From: Azolla caroliniana
Taxonomy: Eukaryota > Polypodiophyta
Direction: 5' to 3'
Assembly (NCBI GenBank): GCA_043228905.1
Contig: JBHGNT010000005.1
Coordinates: 3,658,001 to 3,722,000, forward strand
DNA: 64,000 nt
Shown: piece after piece, positions 48,020 through 60,248 of the stretch
Numbering within the stretch: the first letter of the stretch is position 1
Layout of the letters: each line of letters begins with the position of its first letter
Translations under genes and position numbers: made by a program
Notes under the pieces: model-generated
Told to the model about the DNA's origin: nothing
The model's database searches: none
Seen by the model: only the letters and a program-made list of their open reading frames with translations

Positions 48020-51000
48020 ATGGCAGATAGAGGAAGGACTCTTAACCGTTCCTTTTTCTCTGCTACCTCATCCGATAATGATGACGACGACGAAGGTGGT
48101 GGTGCTGGTCATGATCTCTCGGACAGAGAAGGCGCTGCTGCTCATGGCTCATCTTCATATTACGGGCTTCCTTCCTCATCTCTCTGGCCACGAAGTTATA
48201 GGTGCTAAAAAATTTACTACTAGTCGCAGTTAATGTAACGCCTGTCATGAGTAAATTACTTGTCTGCGCACATTTTTTTCTTGTATTGTTTTGGATTTTT
48301 TTTAGGAAATTTGTGTCACACACAAAAGGTGTTTGGTAGCTCTCATTCGTATGTAGCGCTATTGATTGTATCTCATGGTTCTACAATTTCAGCGTTTGGT
48401 TTTAAGATTTCTTTTTCTAGGTTCTGGGTTTATAAGAGCTTCATGTTCAGTATTGGGTCTATGCTTGGTATTGTTTCATGCATAAAACATCCCTTTCATT
48501 AATGTTTCATTTATGCCATCTGATCTTATAGTTTCTATCATCCTGAAATTTTGTATTGATAGACACTATTGTGCATGCATAAAAAGCTCTGAAGTCCATC
48601 TTGATTTTCATTAAATCCTACTTGGTTGGCTAATTTGTCGCACATGGTATGTATCATACTTTTTCTAGAACATATTATTATTATTATTATTATTGATGTG
48701 CTCTGGCTCGTACTAATTTGTACTGATTATATCATATATTGATGATTTCTTCTTGTTGATTATTCTGGTGTAGTGATTCCGTAGATGCATATAGCCTTGC
48801 CATATCACCGAAGGGTCCCTTGATAGCCGAGATCTTGAACATGTCCTCGTCATTTAATAGCAGCATCAGTCATGCAATGATGGGCAGTAGAAGGCGATCT
48901 TCAATTCTGGATTTTGATCAATATGATGTGAACGAAAAGAAATCATTGAGCAGTGCCAAGTTACTTCAGTCCAGTGATGATGACGGCCTTCAAAACAATA
49001 ATTCTGACTTGGATCATGACTATGTTAGGTTTAACTCCAGATTGAGCAATATGAATGGTGCGATTGATGTAATTACAGATTGGCAGCAGCCAGCACCACG
49101 AATCCTATCCTGGAAGGAGGATGGCTCAAGTAGTGTAATGCAAGCAATATTCAATGGTACATGAACGCTGAAGCAAATTTCTGAGCTATCTGAGAAAAGT
49201 GTGAATCAATTGATTCGGGTTTCATCAAATTGTGCACGAATCATGCTACTATTTTAGATAAAACTTAGGACTATCTGAGAACAGTATTCACTTGAATTGG
49301 TTTTCATGACAGCAAGTCTGCCAGTTTGTGGAAGTGAACTCTTAATCTTTGTTGCCTTGGATGATCTGCAGGTGCTAATGTGATGGCAGGAGTTGGTCTA
49401 CTCTCTTGTCCATATGCAGTGAAGGAAGGGGGTTGGATAGGGTTACTAGTGTTGGCTATTTTTTGTGTCTTGTGTTGCTACACATGTCATCTGCTATGCA
49501 AGTGTATGAACTTCTATACTGACACCATGTATACTCCTGATACTACAATTCATCCAGCATACCTCAGGTCATACCCAGACATTGCACAATTGGCTTTTGG
49601 GAAGATCGGACGCACCATCATCTCGGTATAGTTAGGAAGTTAATAAAATGGGTTTTGGATTCAGTTAGTGAAAATCTAGCTGAAATCAATGTTTCTCACC
49701 TTTGAATTTATTGTTTCATGATTGGCAGATTATGCTGTATGCAGAACTTTATGTAAGTTGTTGATATCCTTGTCTCAGTGTACGCCCCTTTAAGATTGTA
49801 TTCCCTCGTAATTTTGTTTTGTTTTCACTGAAGGCATATTGTGTAGAATATCTCATTCTTGAAGGAGACAATCTATCAAAGATTTTCCCTGCTTTCCAAA
49901 TCTCTTCGGCCATTAGTCCCAAGGCGTCCTTCACCATCCTTGCTACAGCAATAGTCTTGCCCACAGTATGGCTCCAAAATCTAACTTGGTTATGTGCCAT
50001 GTCATGTAAGTAGTAACAAGAAGCAAGCAATCCACAAGTTTCTTATGACGCATATTGTTACAAACTTATAACACTGGTTTGTGCAGTCATGGGCGTCATT
50101 AGTACGTCTGTGGTATTGCTGATGGTGATATGGATGGGAGCTATGGATGGCATTGGTTTTATGCACAGTGGACCCCTTGTTAAGTGGAATGAACTCCCCT
50201 TAGCCATCGGGGTCTATGGGTTTTGCTATTCAGGTCATGCAGTCTTCCCCAACATCTATGCATCCATGAGAAACAAAGACAAATACCTTATTGTGCTCCT
50301 AGCAAGGTGAATGAACATGAATCTCTCGTTTATTGAATCCATCCTCACATACTTTTTCTCTTTCTCTCTCTAAAGGCATCCCCTTTGCTGGTTCATGCTA
50401 TATTCCATAGTTTTGGCGTATGTACCATCATGTATGCAGCCATGGCAATCATTGGATTCTCCATGTTTGGCGATGAGACTCTCTCCCAAATTACTCTTAA
50501 CCTTCCAAATGGGTATAAAGCATCCTACATAGCAATGTTCACCACGGTAAGCTGACTGAATGGCTGCTTTATCCTCTTCTGCCTTTTGTATCCATCATCT
50601 AATTATCTTATTTTCCATCTGCAGATTCTGAACCCATTTACCAAATATCCTTTTATCGTGTGCCAATTCTTAATACACCAGAACAGTAATTTAAGTGCAT
50701 CACTGTAACATTTTCCTCTCATGTGTGGTTAATCACAAATTCATTCATGATCTCTGATGCTCTCTATGTTTTGCTCTCTAATAACATTGTCACCCTTAAA
50801 TCCTCTGTATACATTTGCTCTAATGTTATCTCCCATTGCCAATGGCTTGGAGGAGCTGATCCCAACCGAAAAACTTGAAAAGCATGGAAGAAGGCTCGTA
50901 ACGATAACTGTGCGCACTCTTCTCCTCCTGTCAACGTTGCTGGTGGCAACTATGGTTCCATTCTTCGGTAAGTTTGCACAGAGCTCATTACTATATGCAA

Positions 51001-51419
51001 GGCTATGAATACCATCCCCCCTTCTTATTGTGCTCATTTATTTGATCTTTTTACAGGTTATATGATGTCTCTAGTTGGATCTGTACTAAGCATGCTTGTG
51101 GTAATTTCTCACAAATGCATAAAGTTCCATCTTATTTAGTTTTTAGCTTCCCATATTTATTGACATCGATCTTTCATTTTCTCAGACTGTCATTGTGCCA
51201 TGCACTTGCTTCTTAAGCATCTACAGGCAGAGAACCACCAAATTTGAGGTCTGTCATATATCTCTTTACTATATGATTAAACTTTCAAATTGATTATATT
51301 TTAATTTTATGTATTTAATGTGCCAGGTTGCTTTTTGTACAATTAGCATAATTATTGCTACAGTTGCAGGCTCCATTGGGATGTATTCTTCAGTACTAAA
51401 GCTATCGGGTGAATTTTAA
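48020..51419 (+). CDS. AVT1: Vacuolar amino-acid transporter, AVT1-type (AAAP family)
   Basis: Twelve exons join in frame to 581 residues: 48020-48201, 48774-49156, 49372-49625, 49729-49752, 49834-50005, 50087-50306, 50411-50546, 50625-50644, 50813-50967, 51057-51100, 51186-51248, 51327-51419. About 190 hydrophilic, acidic N-terminal residues (with an Asp run) precede the transporter core, which opens with SSVMQAIFNGANVMAGVGLL, the usual first transmembrane helix of the family. About ten further hydrophobic segments follow, with CVEYLILEGDNL, VLPTVWLQNLTWL, GFCYSGHAVFPNIYASMRN and FSMFGDETLSQITLNLP all family-typical. AVT1 proteins are proton/amino-acid antiporters of the tonoplast. Substrate and subgroup letter cannot be read from sequence. 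Intron 8 is AT-AC. The gene ends 960 bases from the convergent O-fucosyltransferase gene. Confidence 0.92.
50645..50812 (+). other. U12-type AT-AC intron in the AVT1-like gene
   Basis: The donor reads AA|ATATCCTTTT, the exact minor-spliceosome consensus. The 3' end is GTATAC|A. A branch-site-like CCCTTAAA lies at 50793-50800, 12-19 bases before the acceptor, where U12 introns place it. Splicing here gives NPFTKFALMLSP in frame, matching the family. No GT-AG alternative restores this sequence. Confidence 0.88.
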
Positions 51420-52378
51420 TAAGACTCATTCTATGGACGAGATCATTAAAAAAAGATGGGGTATTAATCAAATCTTGAGATGGCATTCATCTGTGTGGAG
51501 ATCATTACCCTGTAGCTCAATCTTGTTTTAGAATTTTCTCATACCCATTCAAAAAGAAGTGAGTTATGCGACTTGTGATACAAAAATACATCTGTTATAT
51601 AAGGAGCATCTTTCTACTGCCAAAGCCAATTTGTTATTTTTATTCTTTTCAAATTCATTGATTATATTATATAGAGTATTTTGTATCTACGTTGACAATC
51701 TAAATTAAAATTCATCATTAGTAAAAATACTACTTTTTACTGCAATCACATATCATTGCTCTTTTCAATCTTCAATCTCAATGATAACATTACATAGAGA
51801 TCGTTATCTCTCTTCTGGCAATGCCCACCACTTCATGAGTTGCACAGTGCCAGATGCCATGTTAGACATCTGAACTGGTTTCAGGTGGCATTAATAAACT
51901 GGTCTCTTAGCAATTGGATCTTTTTGAGCGCACACAAAATATATATATATATATATTTAAAAATTGATGGTACATCACATGCACTTAAGTAAAATTCACT
52001 TGCACTAACTACACTGAGAATCAAAGTTTGGTATATATTGGTATATAGATTGTTTGATAAATTGGTTGTTTGACCATTATATATACAAAACAAGCCCTGA
52101 AGCAGAATCTTTATACAACAAAATTCCAGAGCTTAAGAAGTTGAATCTAGGAACTTGTTTCTCTTTTCACTCTTTACAGATGCCAAAGGAGCAGCAAAGT
52201 GCTGATCCTGTGCGAGGTTAAAGATATATATGAACTGGTCAAGAATTCCTGTTAGTCAAAAACAATAAGATCCTTTAGTATCCATCAGTTAAACAATAAG
52301 ATCCTTTAGTATCCATCACATGTCTACTTCCATTTCCTCCAAATCAGGATCATTAAGCTATTAAGTTGTTGCCATGGA
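51420..52378. other. Convergent intergenic region holding two 3' untranslated regions
   Basis: Tail-to-tail spacer between the AVT1-like (plus) and O-fucosyltransferase-like (minus) genes. It is AT-rich with a TA run at about 51938-51955 and a short direct repeat of CAATAAGATCCTTTAGTATC at about 52263 and 52291. No gene is seen. Confidence 0.6.
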
Positions 52379-54770
52379 TTAGTCAGACAGCAGTGAAAGG
52401 TTGTCTGCCTCTATACCCTCAGATTTTTCAAGTAAGTTATCTTCCTCTTGCATGTCTTCTTGTTGCATTAATGTTATATCTTCCAAATCAGGATCTGCAT
52501 CTTGGTCATCATTGTCTTCAAGTACACTTACACCTATCAGCTGTTCTTGGCTCTTTAACATCTCATCTTCTTGCAATTCCTGAATATGCAATAGTTCTTC
52601 TTCCTGCTGTTGAAGAAATTTTAGTTTCACTTTTGTTTCAGCATTCTCACAAATGCAGGCAGAGGGATTTTCGAAAAATTGCCCCCTGCCAGGCTTCATT
52701 TCATTAGGTTCACCCATGAAGCCTCTTTGGACTCTTTGCAACTTCAAAGCAAATACTTCCCAAGTCATATTAGGCTTTGCAAGGAAAAGACTCCCCAGTT
52801 TTTTTGCATTGGGCCTTATGGTGCGTTTATGGTCAAAATAGCGCCTGTAGAACCAAGTTGACACATAAGCAAACAAGGAACCAAAATCTATTCAAACCAT
52901 TACAATCTTAGCATAGATGAAAACATAAATAAACTCAGGTGGTATAGTTAAGTGAATGCAATAACAAAGAATACTACCTACGCCCTGCGAGGATACGTGC
53001 CATATTTCCATTATTATTGGCTATAAATACATTGCTTTCATCGCTCACAATAAAATCAATTGCTGCCATACGTGAGGAAAATGGAGCAAAATGCTCCAGC
53101 TCTCCTTCAAATGCTAATGTATCCTTTGTGTGATAGTTTGGAAACATTTGTTTAAGAGGCGCCAGTGTGTCTTCCCCACCATATACCTCCCCTGAAGCAA
53201 CATATAGGTGGCAATCACTTCCAAAACCTAATGCTCTGAGCATGATCCCCACTTCTTCTGGGGTCAGGGGGCATTTTCCATTTCTCCTCTCTTTTTCAGG
53301 GTTCCAATGCTGACAAAAGAATAGTCAAATAACATGGAGAAATTAAGTGCAAACTTCTGGTACACGAAATACATAGGACCCATAAAATAGTATCCTTGAT
53401 TACATGAAGGGTCTTCCACCGTTTCCGCAGCAGCCCTAACTCTCTTCTTTCCTTATCCCCACCTCCATAATAGCAACCAGAGAATGCAAGCATGTCAGAT
53501 TCAAACCTATGGTCACCCAAACACATCATCAGATGTTGAAATGCAAATTTTCAATCTTGCCATGATCTGGAAAATAAAAGAGTGCTGTACCTCAAATGAA
53601 GTGCAATATATTGATTACTTTTTTGCCTCAACCTTTCAACTAATACCTGACCCATTGTTTCCACATCTTTAGTGAACCTAAGAGCATGGTAATTCACTCG
53701 GCAGCGAAGCTTTTGTAGTTCACTTTCAAGCCTATTAGAAAGCCTGTAATCAAACTTCCCCAAGCGAAGAGCCTACATGAATTTACCCACAAATTGTTGA
53801 TTAAGAACTTCATCAAAATATATTCTAGATCATAGGGAGATATTCAAATATCCTCAAGAGTGGAAAATATGACCTATGGCTAAAGTAAGGCATTTCTACA
53901 TAGTGTTGAGTAGTAATCTCAAGGTTCCAGAATTTGACAAATGATCAATGCAATTGAATGTCATTAGAGACAGATAGAAGGATAACGTCTACGTGCCTAT
54001 GCAACAAAATAAAAGCTATATCTTTCCTAAAATCCATGTTTTTTATCTTAATATATGCACTGCAATGACTCTTGAGAGAGAGAGTTAGAAAAAATTTCAT
54101 AGTTGCAATGCACGCCAATGACGTCTGCCATACGTTGATTGAAGGTCAAGCTTGGTTAATTGTGAGGGTATCGCTTTCATGGCACGTTACCTGATGCATA
54201 CAATTGTATGCATTGAGTATTGACGCAGATTGGCACTCGCATTTTCTATTCTATGCAAAAGTTTCTTTGGCTGTCACTAATGGGCTTTAAAATGCTGACA
54301 CATTTCAAAAAGGACATTTTTCGCTGTGAAGTAGTTGACGAGGATGCCTTACATGCCCAGTTGCTATAATCATTTGAGTTGTGTTATGCCCCAAATTTGG
54401 ACATCATTAACTTGGAAACTGGTCATCTTTGTGTGGGTTTTCATTAAGGGATCCAGAGGTTTACCATCCCTATCATATAAGATTGTGTTTGACTACCTTA
54501 GACATTGGAGTTTATGGTAGAATTGGAATATGAGAAATGGGTTCTCGTTTGATTGTCTCTTGGAGTAACACAACAGATAAATATGCTTAAACCAAAATTG
54601 ATGTTGCAGTTTTCATGATTGTGCTCTGCAGGCACCTTGTCCTGAGAGGAGCTGCATTTACATCAGCTAACCTTACAGCACCAGAGGGTTTACCCCGTCA
54701 TAAAATCCTCTTTATTGTCATAGGGACAGCAAGGTTTTTTTGCATTGTCCTGTTTTAATATGCATAATGC

Positions 54771-54810
<40 letters not shown>

Positions 54811-57075
54811 AAGAAGGGAACAAAATGCTTTAATAATCTTGACCCATGAAGCCTTCTCTTATCAATACCTTTTTTTTTCGTAAAATAGGTAATATTTTGG
54901 TCCGGAAGTACTCGGGCTTACATCTTCTTGGTACACGGGTTCGATAGAACTTGCCATGAAATTTAGCTGGCAGTTCTTTCACTATCACCACATCATTTGC
55001 TAGTGAATTGATGAACCAATCGATGTCAAAAATGTCACTAAAATTACTGCAACGGGTCCAGATTCTAGAGAGTAAAAAACCAGAAATATTCCGAAGCATA
55101 AAAGATATTCATACAATCATCCTCAAATCTAGAACATTATGTACCTGCTATCCTTCCAAAAAGACTTATGATCTAACTGTGGAACTACCAAAGTAGCATT
55201 CAAGATACGGGCAACAACCACAGCATCAATAATCTGTTCATCATAGTATGAGCAAGGATAAAAGTCAAGAGAGGGTTGGTAAACATTAACATTTTCCAGC
55301 AACTCAAACAATGGCATGATGATTCAAAAAAGTGTACTCATGCATGGAACCTGAATATGAGTTTAAGGTTACAATTGCTGTTCATATAATCAAGCAGATG
55401 ATTACCCCTGTTCTTTGTTGATTCAAGCCTCCGCTTGTCTGAATCAATAAATAGCCATTAGACTGGAACCCATTTGCCTCTCCTGTATTGTCCGTTTCAA
55501 TTTTTGGCTTACAAACAACGAATATTGATACTTAACATTGATAAGGTCATTCTTTTCTATCATTTCTTCCACATAATTATTGATAACGAAAAAGAGATGG
55601 AAGTGTTACAGCTCACTTACTCAAAAAGGGAGTTCGAGGAGAGCTGCAACCGTGGAAATAAGGCGCAAATTTTGAGGCCCACATTGTGTCGGATGTTCTT
55701 GCTGCAATCTGACATTGTAACAAATATATCAAGGCAATATATAACTCACACAATTCACAAGTACATATTAATGTTATTATTTTACAGGCATAGCTGATTA
55801 GAGGCTTACTATCAGCTTCACTAAAAAATGATTCAGACATTAATTCTGATTAGCTAATTATAACTCTTAGGAGATTATATGACAAAGGTGATGTCAACAC
55901 ATAAAATAGAACTTAAAGCAACTGTAGACTAAAGATACCAGAACATTTGGGAGCTTTCATGCTGTCTTATTTAAGGAAGCATTCTGATGTAAAGGAATTA
56001 TTTAATTTGACTTTTCATCCTTGAATAAATTATGGCAAAGAATTCAGAACTGGTAACCTATTTGTAAAGACAAATCGTACATAACCAATAGCAAAAGTGC
56101 AGCACTTTCATGAAAAGTTCAATGCTGGAACAAAGGCATACTGATTTTTCCATGAGAGTTCCAAACCATAGAATAAGTATGACCTTTCCTTACACAGGAA
56201 GCACAATCATGACCTTGCTAATGCATGTCATGGTATGTGTTCTATAGATTTCACCATCCATGTACGGAGTAGATGGTTTCAAGCAAGCATAAGGAGTTAT
56301 GCTGCACTTCTTTTCATATTTAGAAAGTGACCAAAACTTTATAGGGTGAAATTCGTGCCTCTCCTCATATTTCTAAATAGGCATCGTTTAATATGTCTCT
56401 GATGCACTAAATATGAAATTGTTGTGCATTGAGCTTCAACTTGATTTAAAATCAAACCAATGCAATGTTTTGAAGGATGTGGGAAGAAATGTAAATGAAT
56501 ATGCAGAATAGTCTTGTGCCATCCTTAAGATTGGCATTTCTTTCACCTCTCCTATTCAAACTTCCTTTTTGAGTATAAAAAGGAAGTTCTGGTGGTGTGT
56601 ATGATTGGCATTTCTTTCAACTCTGCTATCTATATTATTATCTTTCATGAATACGAAAATTGAAATGGCATACCAATATGCCCGTTGGATGAAGAAGGTT
56701 CTTGGAAGAATCCACAGGAACAGACTTCTGCATTCGAAAGAAAAGATAATCATCTTAGCAAGAAAGAGAAACAAAAAAGGAAGAAAGAAAGAAAGAAAGA
56801 ACGATACATACATGCATATATATATATATAGAGAGAGAGGGTATAACCTTAGAAACAACGAGCAGGGAAGGATGTCTATCAAGATCCAGCAAAGGAACAG
56901 TGATGAGAGTAGCGAGGGCGAGCATGGCGAGGATAGATCCACATACAAGAGGCATGCGAGGCAAAGAAGGGAGGAAGGCCAAGAAGTTCTTCCCCTTCTT
57001 GTGAGCAGAAACTCTCCCTCGTCTAGGCATGGAGGCGCTAGAGGCTAAGGTTTCTCTTCCTGTTCCATCTGCCAT
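52379..57075 (-). CDS. GDP-fucose protein O-fucosyltransferase family protein (plant-specific, Golgi type II membrane)
   Basis: Nine exons join in frame to 580 residues: 57075-56848, 55708-55621, 55482-55406, 55233-55145, 55046-54869, 53772-53591, 53506-53404, 53309-52978, 52844-52379. A short basic N-terminus is followed by one membrane anchor (MPLVCGSILAMLALATLI), the layout of a Golgi type II enzyme. Conserved blocks follow in family order: NGYLLIQTSGGLNQQRTG, ARILNATLVVPQLDHKSFW, LQKLRCRVNYHALRF, IALHLRFESDMLAFSGC (the HLR motif with the GDP-fucose-binding Arg), CPLTPEEVGIMLRALGF, LYVASGEVYGG, and AAIDFIVSDESNVF. The family acts on cell-wall glycans or proteins; the acceptor is unknown here. 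About 70 acidic C-terminal residues (Glu/Asp/Gln-rich, ending LSLLSD) are an unusual addition. Intron 5 (1.1 kb) carries a (GA)n tract at 54777-54807. Confidence 0.92.
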
Positions 57076-57081
57076 GGTTCC

Positions 57082-57091
57082 TTTAGGGTTT
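57082..57091. promoter_or_regulatory. Telobox-like motif in the leader of the O-fucosyltransferase-like gene
   Basis: TTTAGGGTTT lies 7-16 bases upstream of the ATG at 57075. Such short interstitial telomere motifs are frequent in plant 5' leaders and are bound by Myb and Pur-type factors. Confidence 0.35.
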
Positions 57092-57255
57092 CGGTATCGA
57101 CAGCTCCAGTTTCCGACGGATCATCTCTCTGACTGCGTCGGGTTGCCTGTGGTGGAGCAGCTGTTTCTGTGGTGTCTGTTTCCTGGGGAGCGTTTGGTGT
57201 GAGGGTTGGGAGATTCCATGGCATGGGAAGAGAAGGTAGGGTAGGGTGTACAGAA

Positions 57256-57264
57256 ATTTTATAC
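57256..57264 (-). promoter_or_regulatory. Probable TATA box of the O-fucosyltransferase-like gene
   Basis: On the minus strand GTATAAAAT lies about 185 bases before the ATG, giving a leader of about 150 bases. Confidence 0.4.
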
Positions 57265-57405
57265 ATATGTATATTAAATGGGAGGGTTTCTTCTGACAAT
57301 ACTGACTCTGTTTTTCTATGTACATTATATGTACATTATATGTTAAAAAGTATAAATATGTATGTACTAATACTAATATGCTGTATGTACTAATCATAAT
57401 TATTA

Positions 57406-57461
57406 TGTATGTATGTATGTATGTATGTATGTATGTATGTATGTATGTATGTATGTATGTA
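57406..57461. repeat. (GTAT)n microsatellite
   Basis: About 14 uninterrupted tetranucleotide units in the spacer between the divergent O-fucosyltransferase-like and MOC1 genes. Confidence 0.95.
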
Positions 57462-57814
57462 CATATGTACTAATAGCCTCAACCTCACTCCTTTCTTGCT
57501 TATTATTTTTAGTGTCACCAATGAAGAAGAAGAAAGAACGAAAGAAAGAAGCTTGTTGATTTAGTGCCACTTCTCTCTCTCTTAGTGAAAACACGAAATT
57601 ATAGTAATAAATGTGTGTGAACAACACTGCTTGCACGATGGGTAGCCACAATAGAGTATGGTCACCCCACTTAACTACATGGGTAGTAGAACATGTTGAA
57701 TTGTCAATAGGCAAGACGAACATTCCACCGAGGAAAGAATTTCCACTCGTTCCGATAAAGAGAATTGCCACATTAGTACTCCTGTCAACTTTCGTAGATA
57801 TGCTTTCACTCCTT

Positions 57815-58187
57815 GCCTACCATCAAATACAAAAGCATTGCGCATGTCCCAACGATGATGCAGTCCTCAATATCCAAGAAATAGGAAAACGATCGCCATC
57901 TCTTATTTTGGTCGACGTGTATAAATTGTGCAAACACCCATTGTCTATGCATCAAATAACACCTTGATAAAACTTGCCAAATTTGAGAGATGTAACTCCA
58001 AACCAAATCTAACAAGCAATCAGACATTGTATAAAACGATGAATGTTATCTTCCATTGAACAATGCAAAAGAAGTAATTGCCCATTACTAGTCCACGACA
58101 CTTTAGAGCTAATCCCAAAGGCAATCCCCCAATCAAAACTCTCCAAATCAAGACCTTTGCTACAAGTGGCAATTTAGAATGCCAAAT
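57815..58187 (-). mobile_element. Relic of a LINE-type (non-LTR) retrotransposon, zf-RVT region
   Basis: Reading the minus strand from 58187 gives WHSKLPLVAKVLIWRVLI and then GGLPLGLALKCRG and GNYFFC, like the zinc-binding domain after plant LINE reverse transcriptases. A frame change then gives SMEDNIHRFIQCLIAC, a stop and IWF. Farther on, in another frame, comes WDMRNAFVFDGR (about 57851-57815). Stops and frameshifts show it is long dead. No element ends are visible. Confidence 0.6.
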
Positions 58188-58497
58188 ATGTTTTGAGATA
58201 TGCCACCACCCATGATCAGATTTGTGTATTTTTCATTCTTATTCAGTGTCTCTCTCTCTCATTACATTGGCATTGTCCCTCTCAAGGGATCTTCGGCATG
58301 GGGACAAGGTCGCATGTCGGGGCCCCTAATCATGCACTTGTCTACTCCTTACATTGGTGGGTCATTGGAGTCTAGTATTTGTCACCCACTTGCACCCCCC
58401 CCCCCCCCCAACACACTCACACACATAAAGAAAACGAGAGAAACATGAAGATTAATATAAATTATTGATAACATATACAAAAGTTAATTGCTAACGT

Positions 58498-58548
<51 letters not shown>

Positions 58549-60248
58549 ATTAAATCTTTATTTTGCGTTCTAATCAAGATCAACTAGTTTACTTCTGAAG
58601 CCTCCTCAAATACACTAATATTGTCAAATATATCCCTCATCAAAGTTTCCTTGGGGTTCATCTTTACTTTTTTTTATGTGAACATCATGGGATGAATCCT
58701 TTTATTGGACTTAATCATAGTAGACTATTACAAATGGGGACAAACAATTTCATGGAAATTACTTTGTCAACTATTTGAATTGCACATATGCAGAATGATG
58801 GAAGGATTGAGATCAACACAAATTAAGTGGGCTAAATGTTAACATCTATGTGTGTGTGGTATGGATTAATCATAACACAAATAAGATACGTATATCAATT
58901 CAAACGGCATTGCCCTCATCTAAACTAAAAAAATCATAGATATTTCTACATAAAAATCAAGATGTTTCTTTAAATATTTATATACACAAGTTCTTGCTCA
59001 AGATTATTGGTGCAAATGATCTATTCCCATTGATTATCATGAGTTGTAATCCCTAATGTATGAGGCCATGGAAGGCGTTGTCTTCTCTACGTCTCTAATC
59101 ATACAAATATTGCTATGACTTTTCTACATAGCTTTATTGTGCATGTATATATTTTGAGGGATATTATGATCAAGGCTTATTTCTCAATCCTTCTCGGGTT
59201 CTCGTGTGAACATGTTGATTAAATAATTTCACATCCAAAAAACACTTACAAGCTCAAAGAGGAACTCAAGAACCAAAACACGCATATTTTAGCAATGAAT
59301 TGCCGTTTAGTCGTGATTGTTATTAGTTGGGAAGTGGAAGAAGTTAGAGAGAGGGGGGAGGGGGAAATAGAGAGAGATGTGTCAACAACATCAACCATGT
59401 ATATCTACAATGCAATATATTTATTGAGCATGAAGGATTGGTACACAAAAAAACTAGGATTCAAATATTGTAGTGGCCATTGCTCAATGGATGCATTCCT
59501 CTTAAGGTTCAACATTCTACATGTGCCAAGCTATTGGTTAGATCTTGGAAGTTGCCCTATGTTTTTTTTGAGTTGGCACCATTGAGTAACTGAGAGCTTT
59601 GTAATTCACTACAAATTGAATTGCTTGTTTCTTTTCTATTGTTGCATTGGCATGGGAAAAGGAACTTGCGATCTCACTTAGCTCAATAATTTGTTGAGAA
59701 GATGGTTCATGCTTGTTACAAGTCACCACAATTATATTGCCTCATCATTGTCTTGGCTATCAACCAAACTAGGAAAAGGTGAGGAACGTAAGCTCGTCAA
59801 TTGTAAATGTGGTGGCAAATATTGTTGACATTCCCATTCGCCATTTTTGTGCAAAAGTTGTCGTACAGATAGTCGCAATTGTTGGGCTCTTATCAGGTTC
59901 AACCTTAAGCAGACAAGGAAGGGGGGGGTCACGAACATGCTTCTTTTGCACTATGCCATCGGAAGGCGGTACACATAGCTATATAGGTTCATGAAATGAT
60001 GTATATAGATAGCTAGCTCATATAATTTGGAAGCTTCTATCTGGGAAGTGTCGCGTAGGTCATTCTATTCTACTTTCATTCATGTTGGATGATGGTAGTA
60101 GGCATGGGGTGGGGGTGAAGGAATGGAGGCTATTTTGGGTAATTGTAGAAACTGTAGGAAGGGTATTTCAAGTAATTATTCAAAAACCTCCTTTCATGTG
60201 TGTTGTTTTTTCCTTTTGCTTTTGGCCTCCTGCGACCTCCTCTGTTCT
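58188..60248. other. Intergenic region upstream of the MOC1 gene
   Basis: C15 at 58395-58409 and (GA)n at 58501-58544. Otherwise AT-rich with no recognised gene. A TATATAGATA stretch near 60002 could be the MOC1 TATA box (about 245 bases before the chosen ATG), but the evidence is thin. Confidence 0.45.

Noticed and set aside
49749-50030. 93-codon minus-strand frame antisense to the transporter
   Set aside because: Shadow of exon 5 of the AVT1-like gene; no family resemblance.
57045-57397. Frames of 84 and 104 codons upstream of the O-fucosyltransferase start
   Set aside because: They overlap the leader and promoter in other frames and show no domain; the ATG at 57075 begins the basic region plus membrane anchor expected of the family.
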